15,720 nt of DNA from DASXRA01 sp046734315. GTDB lineage: Bacteria; Actinomycetota; Actinomycetes; Mycobacteriales; Jatrophihabitantaceae. The first letter of the stretch is position 1; each line of letters starts with the position of its first letter. This document shows positions 1 through 6,787 of the stretch, piece after piece. The notes under the pieces were generated by a model. The model saw only the letters and a list, made by a program, of their open reading frames with translations, searched no databases and was not told the origin of the DNA. The translations under genes and the position numbers were made by a program. The DNA is taken from positions 1 through 15,720 of the forward strand of contig JBKPQY010000102.1 of assembly GCA_046734315.1 (NCBI GenBank), in the 5' to 3' direction.

Positions 1-71
1 ACTAGACATCTTGCGTAACGGCTGCGATAGTCGAAATGACCAGGCTCGGGCAGCGAACGGAGGAGCGGACG

Positions 72-257
72 ATGCTCGATGACGTACGGCGTGTCGTGAC
101 GTGGCCATTTCGCTCGGTGGGTCTCGATCCCGGGCGGGCGCTGACCAATGCACAGCCCACCCCGGACGCGCGGCAGACCCAGCGCCTCGAACAGTGGGTC
201 TACATCCGGGCTAGGTTCGACCCCACCGGCGCGACGTCCGTGCCGAGCGGCATCTGA
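72..257 (+). CDS. Hypothetical short protein, 61 aa (doubtful)
   Basis: This short ORF is supported mainly by a strong Shine-Dalgarno sequence, GGAGGAG at 59-65, six bases before the ATG at 72. I recognise no family. The product is basic at its start (VRRVVTWPFR) and has no clear membrane segment or signal peptide. Its TGA at 255-257 lies two bases before the GTG of the leader peptide at 260, so ribosomes finishing here could re-initiate on the leader. It could equally be non-coding leader RNA with a chance ORF. A longer in-frame version starts at 36 but lacks a comparable ribosome site. Confidence 0.3.
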   Translation: MLDDVRRVVTWPFRSVGLDPGRALTNAQPTPDARQTQRLEQWVYIRARFDPTGATSVPSGI

Positions 258-259
258 TC

Positions 260-334
260 GTGGAACGGCTTGCCGCACGACTGTACGTGGACCTGCTCCG
301 CGTGATCGCGATGGCGTGTCGGTTCGTCGGCTGA
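260..334 (+). CDS. Cysteine-containing leader peptide upstream of cysteine dioxygenase
   Basis: A 24-residue ORF runs from GTG at 260 to TGA at 332-334 and ends 50 nt before the cysteine dioxygenase start. Residues 7-22 read RLYVDLLRVIAMACRF. From memory, many actinobacteria carry short peptides of the form R-x-x-VDL-x-RV-x-x-x-x-CR in front of sulfur-metabolism genes, usually annotated only as putative leader peptides; this one fits in length, spacing to the next gene and motif. The single Cys codon is TGT at 317-319, near the end of the ORF. I infer that slow or normal decoding of Cys alters folding of the following RNA and so controls the cysteine-catabolic operon. The ribosome site is weak (GAGCGG at 245-250), which may mean coupling to the ORF ending at 257. 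Confidence 0.66.
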   Translation: MERLAARLYVDLLRVIAMACRFVG

Positions 335-349
335 CGAGATCCCATAGCC

Positions 350-366
350 GCGGCCAATCAGGCCGC
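350..366 (+). promoter_or_regulatory. GC-only hairpin between leader peptide and cysteine dioxygenase
   Basis: GCGGCC at 350-355 pairs perfectly with GGCCGC at 361-366 around the loop AATCA. The stem begins 15 nt after the leader stop codon and ends 7 nt before the GAGGA ribosome site (374-378) of the dioxygenase. That is where a translation-responsive attenuator or ribosome-site mask would sit, because a ribosome stalled near the Cys codon (317-319) or at the stop would approach the left arm. No U-tract follows, so this is not a classical intrinsic terminator. The hairpin is seen directly; its regulatory role is inferred. Confidence 0.45.
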
Positions 367-384
367 CCTTCCCGAGGACATGTC

Positions 385-921
385 ATGGCTCTGCACTTGC
401 TATCCCCATTGCGACCGGCTCGTGCGCGGCGTACACGGCGGCACGTTGTCGGCTCGGCCCCGGATCTGGTCAATCTCGTCCGCGCTATCGCGGATGAGCC
501 ACTCGCGTGGGAGCCGATGGTCCGCCTCCCCGAAGGGACTGACCGGTGGTGGACCCGGCTGTACGGCGGCCACCGCTTCGACCTGTGGCTGCTGTGCTGG
601 CTGCCCGGGCACAGCACCGATCTGCACGACCACGGCGACTCATCGGCCGCGTTCGCCGTGGTGCGTGGCGTGCTCGGCGAGATCCGGGTCGAGCGCGACG
701 GGTTCTACAGCGGTTACGTGCGGCGCGCGGGCTCCATCAGCTCGGTCCCAACGGGGGTGATCCACGACGTGCGAGGTGGCGGCGATGGACCCGCGGTGAG
801 CATCCACGCGTACTCGCCGCCGCTGACCACGATGAACTTCAACGCCCGCGACGGGGTCGATACGCCGCGTCTCGTGCGTTCGGTCCAGACTCGCCGGCCG
901 GAACTCGCGCCGGCGCTATGA
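385..921 (+). CDS. Cysteine dioxygenase (type I, cupin)
   Basis: This 178-residue cupin protein is predicted to oxidise L-cysteine to cysteine sulfinate with O2 at a mononuclear iron in the cytoplasm. The iron ligands are visible as H81-D-H83 within LHDHGDSSAAF and H127 in VIHDVRG. The segment SIHAYSPPL (residues 139-147) matches the family's conserved Ser-x-His-x-Tyr-Ser-Pro-Pro stretch that closes the active site, and Arg58 in RLY is a candidate substrate carboxylate ligand. Length fits bacterial enzymes. The ATG at 385 is chosen because GAGGA at 374-378 precedes it by six bases and upstream in-frame sequence is not family-like. The TGA overlaps the next ATG (ATGA at 918-921). The leader peptide and hairpin upstream suggest control by cysteine or by Cys-tRNA charging. 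Confidence 0.92.
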   Translation: MALHLLSPLRPARARRTRRHVVGSAPDLVNLVRAIADEPLAWEPMVRLPEGTDRWWTRLYGGHRFDLWLLCWLPGHSTDLHDHGDSSAAFAVVRGVLGEIRVERDGFYSGYVRRAGSISSVPTGVIHDVRGGGDGPAVSIHAYSPPLTTMNFNARDGVDTPRLVRSVQTRRPELAPAL

Positions 922-1325
922 CCCTCCTGGGACGGCGCAGCATCGAATCCTTGCTCGCCGAGGCGCGCGCGAATCTCGATCGTCTCGAACCACGGGAGCC
1001 GTACGAGGCGGTGCGCCGCGGCGCGGTGGTCGTCGACGCCCGGCCCGTGGTCAACCGGGAGATCGAGGGCGGAATGCCTCGTGCGCTGGTCGTCGAGCGC
1101 AACGTGCTCGAATGGCGCCTCGATCCGAGTAGCCAAGCACGCATCGCCGACCCCAGTTACGGCCTGCACGTCATCGTCATGTGCAACGAGGGCTACGCCT
1201 CGAGCCTGGCCGCAGCCTCGCTGCAGGCGCTCGGCATCCACCGCGCCGCCGATGTGATCGGCGGGTTCCGCGCCTGGCGCAGCGCCGGCCTGCCGACTGC
1301 AGCGCCTCTCACGCCGGTTCCGTAG
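918..1325 (+). CDS. Rhodanese-like sulfurtransferase
   Basis: This 135-residue single-domain rhodanese homologue probably carries sulfane sulfur on a cysteine persulfide. The active-site loop is visible as MCNEGYASS, with Cys89 the likely catalytic residue. The N-terminal VVVDARP (residues 37-43) and the C-terminal ADVIGGFRAWRSAGLP are typical rhodanese elements. The ATG at 918 overlaps the stop of the dioxygenase, which implies translational coupling. As I recall, a rhodanese directly after cysteine dioxygenase recurs in actinobacteria, so it probably acts in the same cysteine or sulfane-sulfur route. The exact sulfur donor and acceptor cannot be read from the sequence. Confidence 0.9.
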   Translation: MTLLGRRSIESLLAEARANLDRLEPREPYEAVRRGAVVVDARPVVNREIEGGMPRALVVERNVLEWRLDPSSQARIADPSYGLHVIVMCNEGYASSLAAASLQALGIHRAADVIGGFRAWRSAGLPTAAPLTPVP

Positions 1326-1360
1326 ATCCAAGTTGCTCCACTCGAGATGGGAACGCGCAA

Positions 1361-2347
1361 ATGGGACCGCTGCCAGACTTTCTGATCATCGGCGCGCCGA
1401 AAGCCGGGTCGACGGCGCTGCACGACGCGCTCGCCCGCCACCCGCAACTGTTCGCCTCGCCGGTCAAAGAGCCGAAGTACTTCCTGACCGGCGACCGGCG
1501 ACCAGCACGCATCCAGCACCGCGGCCCCGGCGACGCGCACAGCGCGCGCGAGTGGGTGTGGCGCCGCGATCGCTACGAGCGGCTGTTCTCGGCGGCGCCG
1601 CGCGGAGCACTGCGCTTCGAGAGCACCCCGTTCTACCTGTGGCACCGGCCCAGCCACGCCCGCATCGCCCGCGCCCTGCCTGCGGCGAAACTGATCGCGG
1701 TCATCCGCGACCCGATCGACCGCGCCTTCTCGAACTGGACGCACCTGCGCGCCGACGGCCTGGAGCCCGAGCCCAACTTCCTCGCCGCGTGCAAGGCGGA
1801 GCAGGCCCGCATCGCGCGCGGCTGGGCGCCGTTCTGGCGCTACCTCGAACTGGGCCGCTACGGCGAACAGCTCCAGCACCTGTTCCGCTACGTGGACCCG
1901 ACCCGGGTGCGGGTGATCCGGTACCGCAGGCTGATCGACGAGCCGGCGCAGACCCTGGACGAGCTGTGCGCGTTCCTCGGCGTGCACACCGGGCTGCTCA
2001 CCCGCCTGCCGGATGCCAACCTGGGCCGGTGGGCGCCGGAGAGCAGGCGGAACCACATCCTTCGTCGCACGATCCGCGCCGGCGCCTCGGCCGGCGCGTA
2101 CGTCGACCCGCGGGTATGGCGCACGGTCCAGCGGCCGCTGCTGTCCGCGCTGCAGCGGGGGACGGCGCGCCGTCCCCGCCTCGACCCGGACACCCGGGCC
2201 CATCTCGTCGGGCACTTCACCGCGGACAACGCGCAATTGAGCGAGCTGCTCGGTGCTGACTACTCCGACTGGCTGGCGCTCGACAGTGGTGGGACGTACA
2301 CCATCCGCAGGTCGTGGGAGCCGTTCGGCGCCGCCGCCTCGAAGTAA
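1361..2347 (+). CDS. PAPS-dependent sulfotransferase
   Basis: This 328-residue protein is predicted to transfer sulfate from PAPS to an unknown acceptor. The 5'-phosphosulfate loop is seen at residues 11-18 (GAPKAGST) after a hydrophobic strand (DFLIIGAP), followed by LARHPQLFASPVKEPKYF. The 3'-phosphate site is the VIRDPIDRAFSNW segment. The C-terminal LSELLGADYSDWL is a usual family ending; about 20 further residues look unconserved and lie in the overlap with the convergent gene. The ATG at 1361 lies 35 nt after the rhodanese stop and immediately before the conserved N-terminus. Upstream in-frame codons only read through the rhodanese gene. The acceptor may be a carbohydrate or a small molecule; the next gene, glycosidase-like, makes a carbohydrate plausible but unproven. 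Confidence 0.88.
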   Translation: MGPLPDFLIIGAPKAGSTALHDALARHPQLFASPVKEPKYFLTGDRRPARIQHRGPGDAHSAREWVWRRDRYERLFSAAPRGALRFESTPFYLWHRPSHARIARALPAAKLIAVIRDPIDRAFSNWTHLRADGLEPEPNFLAACKAEQARIARGWAPFWRYLELGRYGEQLQHLFRYVDPTRVRVIRYRRLIDEPAQTLDELCAFLGVHTGLLTRLPDANLGRWAPESRRNHILRRTIRAGASAGAYVDPRVWRTVQRPLLSALQRGTARRPRLDPDTRAHLVGHFTADNAQLSELLGADYSDWLALDSGGTYTIRRSWEPFGAAASK

Positions 2348-3228
2348 ATCCGTCGGCCGGCCCCGTGCGCGACGACGCTCGCGTACCGCAGCGCGCTGCC
2401 GGGCCGCTCCGGCACGGGGCCGGCCACCGCGGTGAGCTCGTCGGGTCCGGTGCCGACCGCGAGCCCGCAACGCTCGTGCCAGTTCTCCTCGGCCGTGCGC
2501 CGGCCGTCATGGAGCGCCCACCAGTCGCCATCCACGTGCATCACGTCGGTGACGCGCGCGCCGCGGGCCTGCCAGGTGCCGGGCACCGGCCGCAGCGCCT
2601 CCGCGACAATGCGCCAGGCCAGGCCGTCCGCACTGGTCGCGTACCACGTCGACATCCGATCGGCCTCGTCCTCGCCGCCGTCAAGCTGGTGCCGGCAGGC
2701 CCACATCTGCCACCCCTTGGCGCCGACGTTCACGACCACGTCCTTCCACGCTTCGGTTCGGCTGCCCGGCAGCACGACGGTGCGCCGCCCGCTCGGGAGT
2801 CGTTCTGGGGTTTCGGCATCCAGCGCTTCAACCCACCAGTGCTTGGAATTCGGGGTCGAGCAGCTGACGTAGAGCCGCCACCCCCCGCCCGGGCGCTGCA
2901 CGAGCGCTGGCCGCTCCAGCGACGCGCAGCCGAACTGATCACTCGTGACCCGCGCGACCTCCTCGAAGCAGATGCCGTCCGCCGACCGGGCGACCACGTT
3001 CGCATAGCCGCGGCCGCGGTCGACCGGGCGTCGCAGCCGGTACGCCAGCCAAACGAGCCCGCCGACGACCGCCGCACTCGGCGCGCCGGCCCAATACCCC
3101 TCACCCGCGCCGGGTGCCGGGACGACGGTTGATGCGTTCGGCGCTGCAAGGGCATCCAGCAACCCGAGCATTGCAGCACGCCCCGAGACAGGCGAACCGG
3201 TTAGCACCGACTCCGACACCAGTGACAT
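2260..3228 (-). CDS. Five-bladed beta-propeller protein, glycoside-hydrolase-like
   Basis: The 322-residue product shows repeated blade-like segments: a Trp-Leu-Ala-Tyr strand followed by a YANVVARSADG strand, SLERPALVQRPGGGWRLYVSC, AWKDVVVNVGAKGWQMW, TWYATSADGLAWRIV, RVTDVMHVDGDWWALHDGR, and RYASVVAHGAGRRIYFEAA. These patterns (RPALV, KDVVV, strand-SADG-strand, YFEA) are typical of five-bladed propellers related to GH43 and GH32, so a carbohydrate-binding or carbohydrate-cleaving role is possible. No signal peptide is evident. The ATG at 3228 has GGGAG at 3233-3237 upstream; Met20 (3171) is an alternative start. A palindrome and a TATAGT -10-like element lie upstream. The last 88 nt overlap the convergent sulfotransferase. 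Catalytic residues cannot be assigned with confidence. Confidence 0.78.
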   Translation of the reverse strand: MSLVSESVLTGSPVSGRAAMLGLLDALAAPNASTVVPAPGAGEGYWAGAPSAAVVGGLVWLAYRLRRPVDRGRGYANVVARSADGICFEEVARVTSDQFGCASLERPALVQRPGGGWRLYVSCSTPNSKHWWVEALDAETPERLPSGRRTVVLPGSRTEAWKDVVVNVGAKGWQMWACRHQLDGGEDEADRMSTWYATSADGLAWRIVAEALRPVPGTWQARGARVTDVMHVDGDWWALHDGRRTAEENWHERCGLAVGTGPDELTAVAGPVPERPGSALRYASVVAHGAGRRIYFEAAAPNGSHDLRMVYVPPLSSASQSE

Positions 3229-3259
3229 CTGACTCCCATGTTGGACATCGTGCTCGTGA

Positions 3260-3286
3260 ACTATAGCTTGTCCATTCGAGCTATAG
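3260..3286 (-). promoter_or_regulatory. Palindromic operator with -10-like element upstream of propeller gene
   Basis: CTATAGCT at 3261-3268 and AGCTATAG at 3279-3286 form a perfect inverted repeat with a 10-base spacer, inside an AT-rich island unusual for this window. Read on the minus strand, TATAGT at 3260-3265 is a good -10 element and would start transcription about 25 nt before the ATG at 3228. A dimeric repressor bound here would block that promoter. No matching regulator gene lies in the window. The palindrome is seen directly; its function is inferred. Confidence 0.55.
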
Positions 3287-3322
3287 AAAAAGCCAGCTTT
3301 GTGGAACGCGATGAGCGATCGT

Positions 3323-4079
3323 GGCTCTGTTGCATTGATCGATCGGTGGCGAGGGTGACCGCGATATCGTCGGGTGGGGACGTCGGTTACGGGGCCCCGG
3401 CGAGTTCGTCGAAGGCGACGAGCACGCGGTGGTTCGGCTGCTGGTCATGACCGAATTCGTAGTGGCCTCGTCGTAGGTTCTGCACGAAGGCGTGCCCTGC
3501 CGCGATGCTCTGTGGTGACTGGGCGCGTTTGAGTCCGCGCATCGGATGCAGCCGGGCTTTGAGCCGGCCGTGGTCGGCCTCGATCGTTGTTGTTGGGGTA
3601 GCGGTCCGTCACGTGTAGCGCGGATGGCACGGCGTCATCCAGGACGCGGGGGTGGACCGGTGCCTTGGCGGTGGTGACATCGACTGGTGTCGGCCCGAGG
3701 CGCAGGGCGCGGGTGAAGAAGGCCCGCGCCGCCGCGTTGCGCCGCGCGGAGACAACCAGCACGTCGATGACCTGTCCGTGCTGGTCGACGGCGCGGTCCA
3801 GGTACTGCCAGCGGCCGGCGACCTTCACGTAGGTGTTGGCTCGTCCACGAACCAGCGGCCTCGCGGTGAGTGGCGTGCCGCTCGGGCGGCGTCGATGAAC
3901 TCAGGTGTGAAGGTCTGCACCCACGGTGACGTGATCGGTGGTGATGCCGCGTTCTGCCAGCAGTTCTTCCACGTCGCGGTAGGACAGGCCGTAGCGCAGC
4001 TACCAGCGCACCGCGACCGCGATCACCTGACCGGGAACCGGTATCCAGCCGGCGCCGAGGACGTCTTCAGACTCGACAC
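3323..4079 (-). mobile_element. Degenerate IS6-family insertion sequence
   Basis: GGCTCTGTTGC at 3323-3333 matches the terminal inverted repeat style of IS6-family elements (which start GGCnCTGTTGCA). It lies about 50-60 nt beyond the transposase stop, as expected for the 3' end of such an element. The element carries one transposase gene on the minus strand, now broken. I do not find the matching GCAACAGAGCC end on the right within a few hundred bases of 4079, so the 5' end is probably deleted or diverged. No convincing 8-bp target duplication was found. Confidence 0.72.
3387..4079 (-). pseudogene. IS6-family DDE transposase, inactivated
   Basis: Reading the minus strand in pieces gives a nearly complete IS6-type transposase: GYRFP then VIAVAVRW, LRYGLSYRDVEELLAERGI, VQTFTPEFIDAAR, GRWFVDE, TYVKVAGRWQYLDRAVDQHG, ARRNAAARAFFTRAL, and in another frame IEADHGRLKARL, GLKRAQS, AGHAFVQNLRRG, ending AFDELAGAP before the stop at 3387-3389. 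Lesions are visible: a frameshift near 4030, an in-frame TAG at 4000-4002 (after VAVRW), a roughly 7-nt deletion after DHVTV, a two-base insertion before TYVKVAG near 3840, and a frameshift in an AAC triplet run near 3586-3596. GTG at 4077-4079 is the likely original start. With this many hits the element cannot move by itself. Confidence 0.85.
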
Positions 4080-4137
4080 GATCACGCGTCACAGTCTGCT
4101 CGGCGCACAGCCTCCCGCCCAACGCATTAGTGCCCAA

Positions 4138-4620
4138 TCAGCTCACCGACAGTCGGGGGACCCGCGGCGATACGCGACCGAGCCGTGGTGGGCGTCGCTC
4201 ACGGTTGCAGCGCGTGCGGGGGGGTCGGCGGTTCTGATGAGATGGGTGCTTCTTGGGCATGAGCTGCCGAATCGCTGTCTGCAAAGGGCTTGGGATTGCG
4301 CAGAGTCGCGTACAGTCGCTGGCCGACGTCGATGCATAGGTGACGATCAGTCCGAGGACGATGAGGTACTCGCTGGCCTCCTGCGTCGGAACCTGCTCCG
4401 CGAACGCCACCAGGTAGGGCGCTGCGGCGAAGGCCGCATCATAGGTCGTCCCTTCCGAGCAGATCGTCGGCCACATCTCCCTGAAGACCCACATCTCCGA
4501 GGGGTTCGCCGTCAGGTCCCGCAGAGCGCTTCTCACGTCCTCGCCCTCGCGCCCCATCCGGGTGCTGAGTTCGCCCCAACGCGGATTGTCCAAGGGCAGC
4601 GGTCGCACCGAGTCCTCCAT
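4138..4620 (-). pseudogene. Truncated conserved hypothetical protein (PLxxPRW-type)
   Basis: From ATG at 4620 the protein begins RPLPLDNPRWGELSTRMG and continues through EMWVFREMWPTICSEGTTYDAAFAAAPYLVAFAEQVP and SEYLIVLGLIV. This resembles a widespread actinobacterial hypothetical family with L-PLD-PRW, a W-x-LW-x-x-xC-x-G-x-xY core and APYLV helices; I know of no established function. After about residue 105 the sequence turns into Arg- and Pro-rich, low-complexity translation (NRRPPRTRCNRERRPP) that looks like non-coding DNA read through. The gene therefore probably lost its 3' part during the IS6-related rearrangement next door. No strong ribosome site is seen. An intact short protein cannot be excluded. 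Confidence 0.5.
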
Positions 4621-5189
4621 GGCGCTCAGTCTGCGGGTCGACTCCCCGGTCCACTCCCCAAACCGGCACGCCGGCGAGCACTGACAGCGGCATGAGCGAT
4701 CGTTGCCAAGGTGCATGACCGGCGCGCGCCGCACGCTGGTGAACTAGGTCCAGCCCGGCCGCGAACGTCGCGCTACGACGGCGTTGGTGGCGCCGCACGT
4801 TCTCTCTGCAGCGAACCTTGCGTTGTTGAATTCGTTGCCGGCGCAGTGGCGGCTGCTGCGTAGGAACCGGACCACGGCGTGGAGGCCGCCCGCCGTGGTG
4901 CGACCTACGCGGGGCGTCGACGACGCGTGATCACTGCCCGTCGACGACTAGCACGCGATCGTTGGGTCGCGTCCGACCGCCCGCCGTGTCAACGCCGCCC
5001 GCAAGCGGATCGACGACTGGGACGGTGTAGGCGGGCAGCGCGCGACGGCTTCCGTGGCGCCTCAAAGACACGGTGCCTCCCTCTTCGCGCCGAACCGGCG
5101 TGACGGACGCCGCGTTTGGCCGCACACTTCAACGCTGTGCCCTGCGACCGACGGGCGGCGGGCCTCAACGCACGTCCACGAATGTGGCG
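4621..5189. other. Gene-poor stretch, no supported feature
   Basis: About 570 bases lie between the truncated hypothetical gene and the stop codon of the MFS exporter. Several ORFs cross it on both strands but none has a recognisable motif, a good ribosome site or consistent codon bias. A plus-strand reading around 4985-5020 (VNAARKRIDDWDG) looks protein-like but is preceded by two stop codons in frame, so it may be a relic of a lost gene. I see no tRNA, CRISPR or strong terminator here. Confidence 0.4.
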
Positions 5190-6677
5190 TCAGGCCGCCT
5201 CGGGTACGGGCAGATGCTCGGTGTCGGAGTCCTGCTGTTGTTGGGTACTGCTGCGGGCGGCGCGGGTCGCGATGAGTGCGGCTGCGACGAGGAACACGCT
5301 GCAGGCGGTGAGGGCGTGCTGGAACCCGGCGGTGAGCGCGGCCGCGCGGCTAGCGTGGGCCGCGAGCAGGTGTTGGGTGTGGCTGGCGGCGATCGCGGAG
5401 AAGACGGCGAGTCCGAGGGCGCTTCCGAGTTGGGCGGAGGCGCTGCCCAGGGCAGCGGCGAGTCCGGCCTTGTCGGCGGGCACGCCGGCGTTGGCGGCGG
5501 TCTGTACGCCGACGAAGATGGCGCCGAGGCCGAGCGCCATGACGACGAGACCGGGCAGCACGTCGGCGGCGTAGCTGCCGCGCACCGGGATGCGTGAGAG
5601 CCAGTAGACGCCGGCCGCGCCGATAAGGGCGCCGGTGATGATGATCGGCCGTGCGCCGGTGCGCGGCAGCAGTTTGGCGGCCACGCCGGTAGCCATGCCG
5701 ACCCCGATGGTGACCGGGACGTAGGCGGCGCCGGCGGCGATCGGGGAGAAGCCGAGGACGTTCTGCATGTACAGGGTGATGAAGAAGAACATCGAGTAGA
5801 AGCCCGCCTGCGCGATGACCTGGGTGGCGTCGGCGGCGGCGATCCCGCTGATACGGAAGATCGATAGCGGGAACAGCGGGTTGCGGTGGCGGAGTTCGGT
5901 GCCGACGAACACGGCGAGTAGACAGCCGGCTGCGGCGAGCTCGGCGGTGGTACGGCCGTTGGCCCAGCCGAGGTCCGGTGCCTGCACGAGCGCGTAGACG
6001 AGTATCAGCATGCCGGCGGTGGAGAGTAGGGCGCCGAGGGCGTCGAAGTCTTTCGCCGGTGCGTGACGGCGGTCGTCGGGAAGCAGTGCGAAGGCGCTGG
6101 TGAGCACGAGTGCGCAGACGGGCAGGTTGAGGAAGAACACCCACCGCCAGCCCGGGCCCTCGGTGAGCAGTCCGCCGGCGAGGACGCCGATGACCGCGCC
6201 GAGCGGGATCGTCGCGCTCCACAGCCCGATCGCCTTGGCCCGATCCTTCTCGCCCGCAAACGTCGTGGTGAGAATCGACAGCGCGGCTGGGGTCATCAGC
6301 GCCGCGCCGAGGCCCTGCGAGAGCCGGGCGCCGATCAGGACTGCTTCGGTGCCGGCCAGGCCGCACGCCAGTGAGGACAGCCCGAACAGCAGCGTCCCGG
6401 CCACGAAGACGCGGCGCCGGCCGAGCAGGTCAGCGCTGCGGCCGCCCAGCAGCAGGAACCCGCCGTAGGTGAGCAGGTAGCCGCTGGCGATCCACTGCAG
6501 GCTCTGCACCGAGAAGTGGACCTGGGCGCGGATCGAGGGCAGGGCGATGTTGACGATCGTGGTGTCGATGACGTCGAGGAACCCGGCCGCGCACAGCAGC
6601 GCCAGAATCAGCCGGCCGCGCCGCGTGGACAGCAGCGGGCTGCGGGTGGTAGTGGTGATGGTGGTGTTCGTACTCAT
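5190..6677 (-). CDS. DHA2-family MFS multidrug exporter
   Basis: This 495-residue membrane protein is predicted to be a 14-helix proton-coupled exporter of the EmrB/QacA type. Visible family marks are the helix-1 motif LDVIDTTIVNIALP (residues 34-47), motif A GRSADLLGRRR (79-89) in the loop after helix 2, and motif C with PLGAVIGVLAGGLL followed by GPGWRWVFFLNLPV (158-187). The N-terminus is Thr-rich and the C-terminus hydrophilic (SSTQQQQDSDTE). The ATG at 6677 follows a GGAGG ribosome site (6683-6687). The gene lies 110 bases downstream of the ECF42 sigma gene, but that gap holds its own promoter-like element (6718-6747) matching the one before the sigma cluster, so I infer sigma-dependent expression. 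The exported substrate is unknown. Confidence 0.93.
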   Translation of the reverse strand: MSTNTTITTTTRSPLLSTRRGRLILALLCAAGFLDVIDTTIVNIALPSIRAQVHFSVQSLQWIASGYLLTYGGFLLLGGRSADLLGRRRVFVAGTLLFGLSSLACGLAGTEAVLIGARLSQGLGAALMTPAALSILTTTFAGEKDRAKAIGLWSATIPLGAVIGVLAGGLLTEGPGWRWVFFLNLPVCALVLTSAFALLPDDRRHAPAKDFDALGALLSTAGMLILVYALVQAPDLGWANGRTTAELAAAGCLLAVFVGTELRHRNPLFPLSIFRISGIAAADATQVIAQAGFYSMFFFITLYMQNVLGFSPIAAGAAYVPVTIGVGMATGVAAKLLPRTGARPIIITGALIGAAGVYWLSRIPVRGSYAADVLPGLVVMALGLGAIFVGVQTAANAGVPADKAGLAAALGSASAQLGSALGLAVFSAIAASHTQHLLAAHASRAAALTAGFQHALTACSVFLVAAALIATRAARSSTQQQQDSDTEHLPVPEAA

Positions 6678-6717
6678 CGGGGCCTCCGTCGGGTCGGGCT
6701 TGGGCGTTCGCGGAGTG

Positions 6718-6747
6718 GACGAACGGCCCGCGCCCGGATGGACACCC
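6718..6747 (-). promoter_or_regulatory. Candidate ECF42-dependent promoter of the exporter
   Basis: On the minus strand GGGTGTCCATCC (6736-6747) is followed after 12 bases by TTCGTC (6718-6723). The same two blocks occur before the SnoaL gene at 8875-8905, with a 13-base gap. Read as -35 TGTCCA and -10 CGTC the spacing is 17 here, and the likely transcript start lies about 35 nt before the ATG at 6677. From memory, ECF42 promoters have a TGTC-type -35 and a CGxTC-type -10. Shared sequence is observed; the sigma assignment is inferred. Confidence 0.6.
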
Positions 6748-6787
6748 GCAGGCTTCCGATCCCCGATGCCCCTGCCCCGGGGCGAGG

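Noticed and set aside
1193..2470. 425-codon minus-strand ORF across the rhodanese and sulfotransferase genes.
   Set aside because: Low-complexity Arg/Ala/Gly/Val translation with no motifs, antisense to two well-supported genes.
3238..3450. 70-codon plus-strand ORF starting within the propeller promoter.
   Set aside because: It reads through the operator and the IS6 end, has no ribosome site and no motif.
3311..4703. 12-bp direct repeat ATGAGCGATCGT at 3311-3322, abutting the IS6 inverted repeat, and at 4692-4703, resembling a target-site duplication.
   Set aside because: IS6 elements make 8-bp duplications and are about 0.8-0.9 kb, while this would span 1.4 kb and enclose an unrelated gene fragment. 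No clear right inverted repeat precedes 4692, and several 12-mer repeats are expected by chance in a window of this size.
5171..5189. CCAC-GAAT-GTGG hairpin after the MFS stop as a terminator.
   Set aside because: Only four base pairs in the stem and no U-tract.
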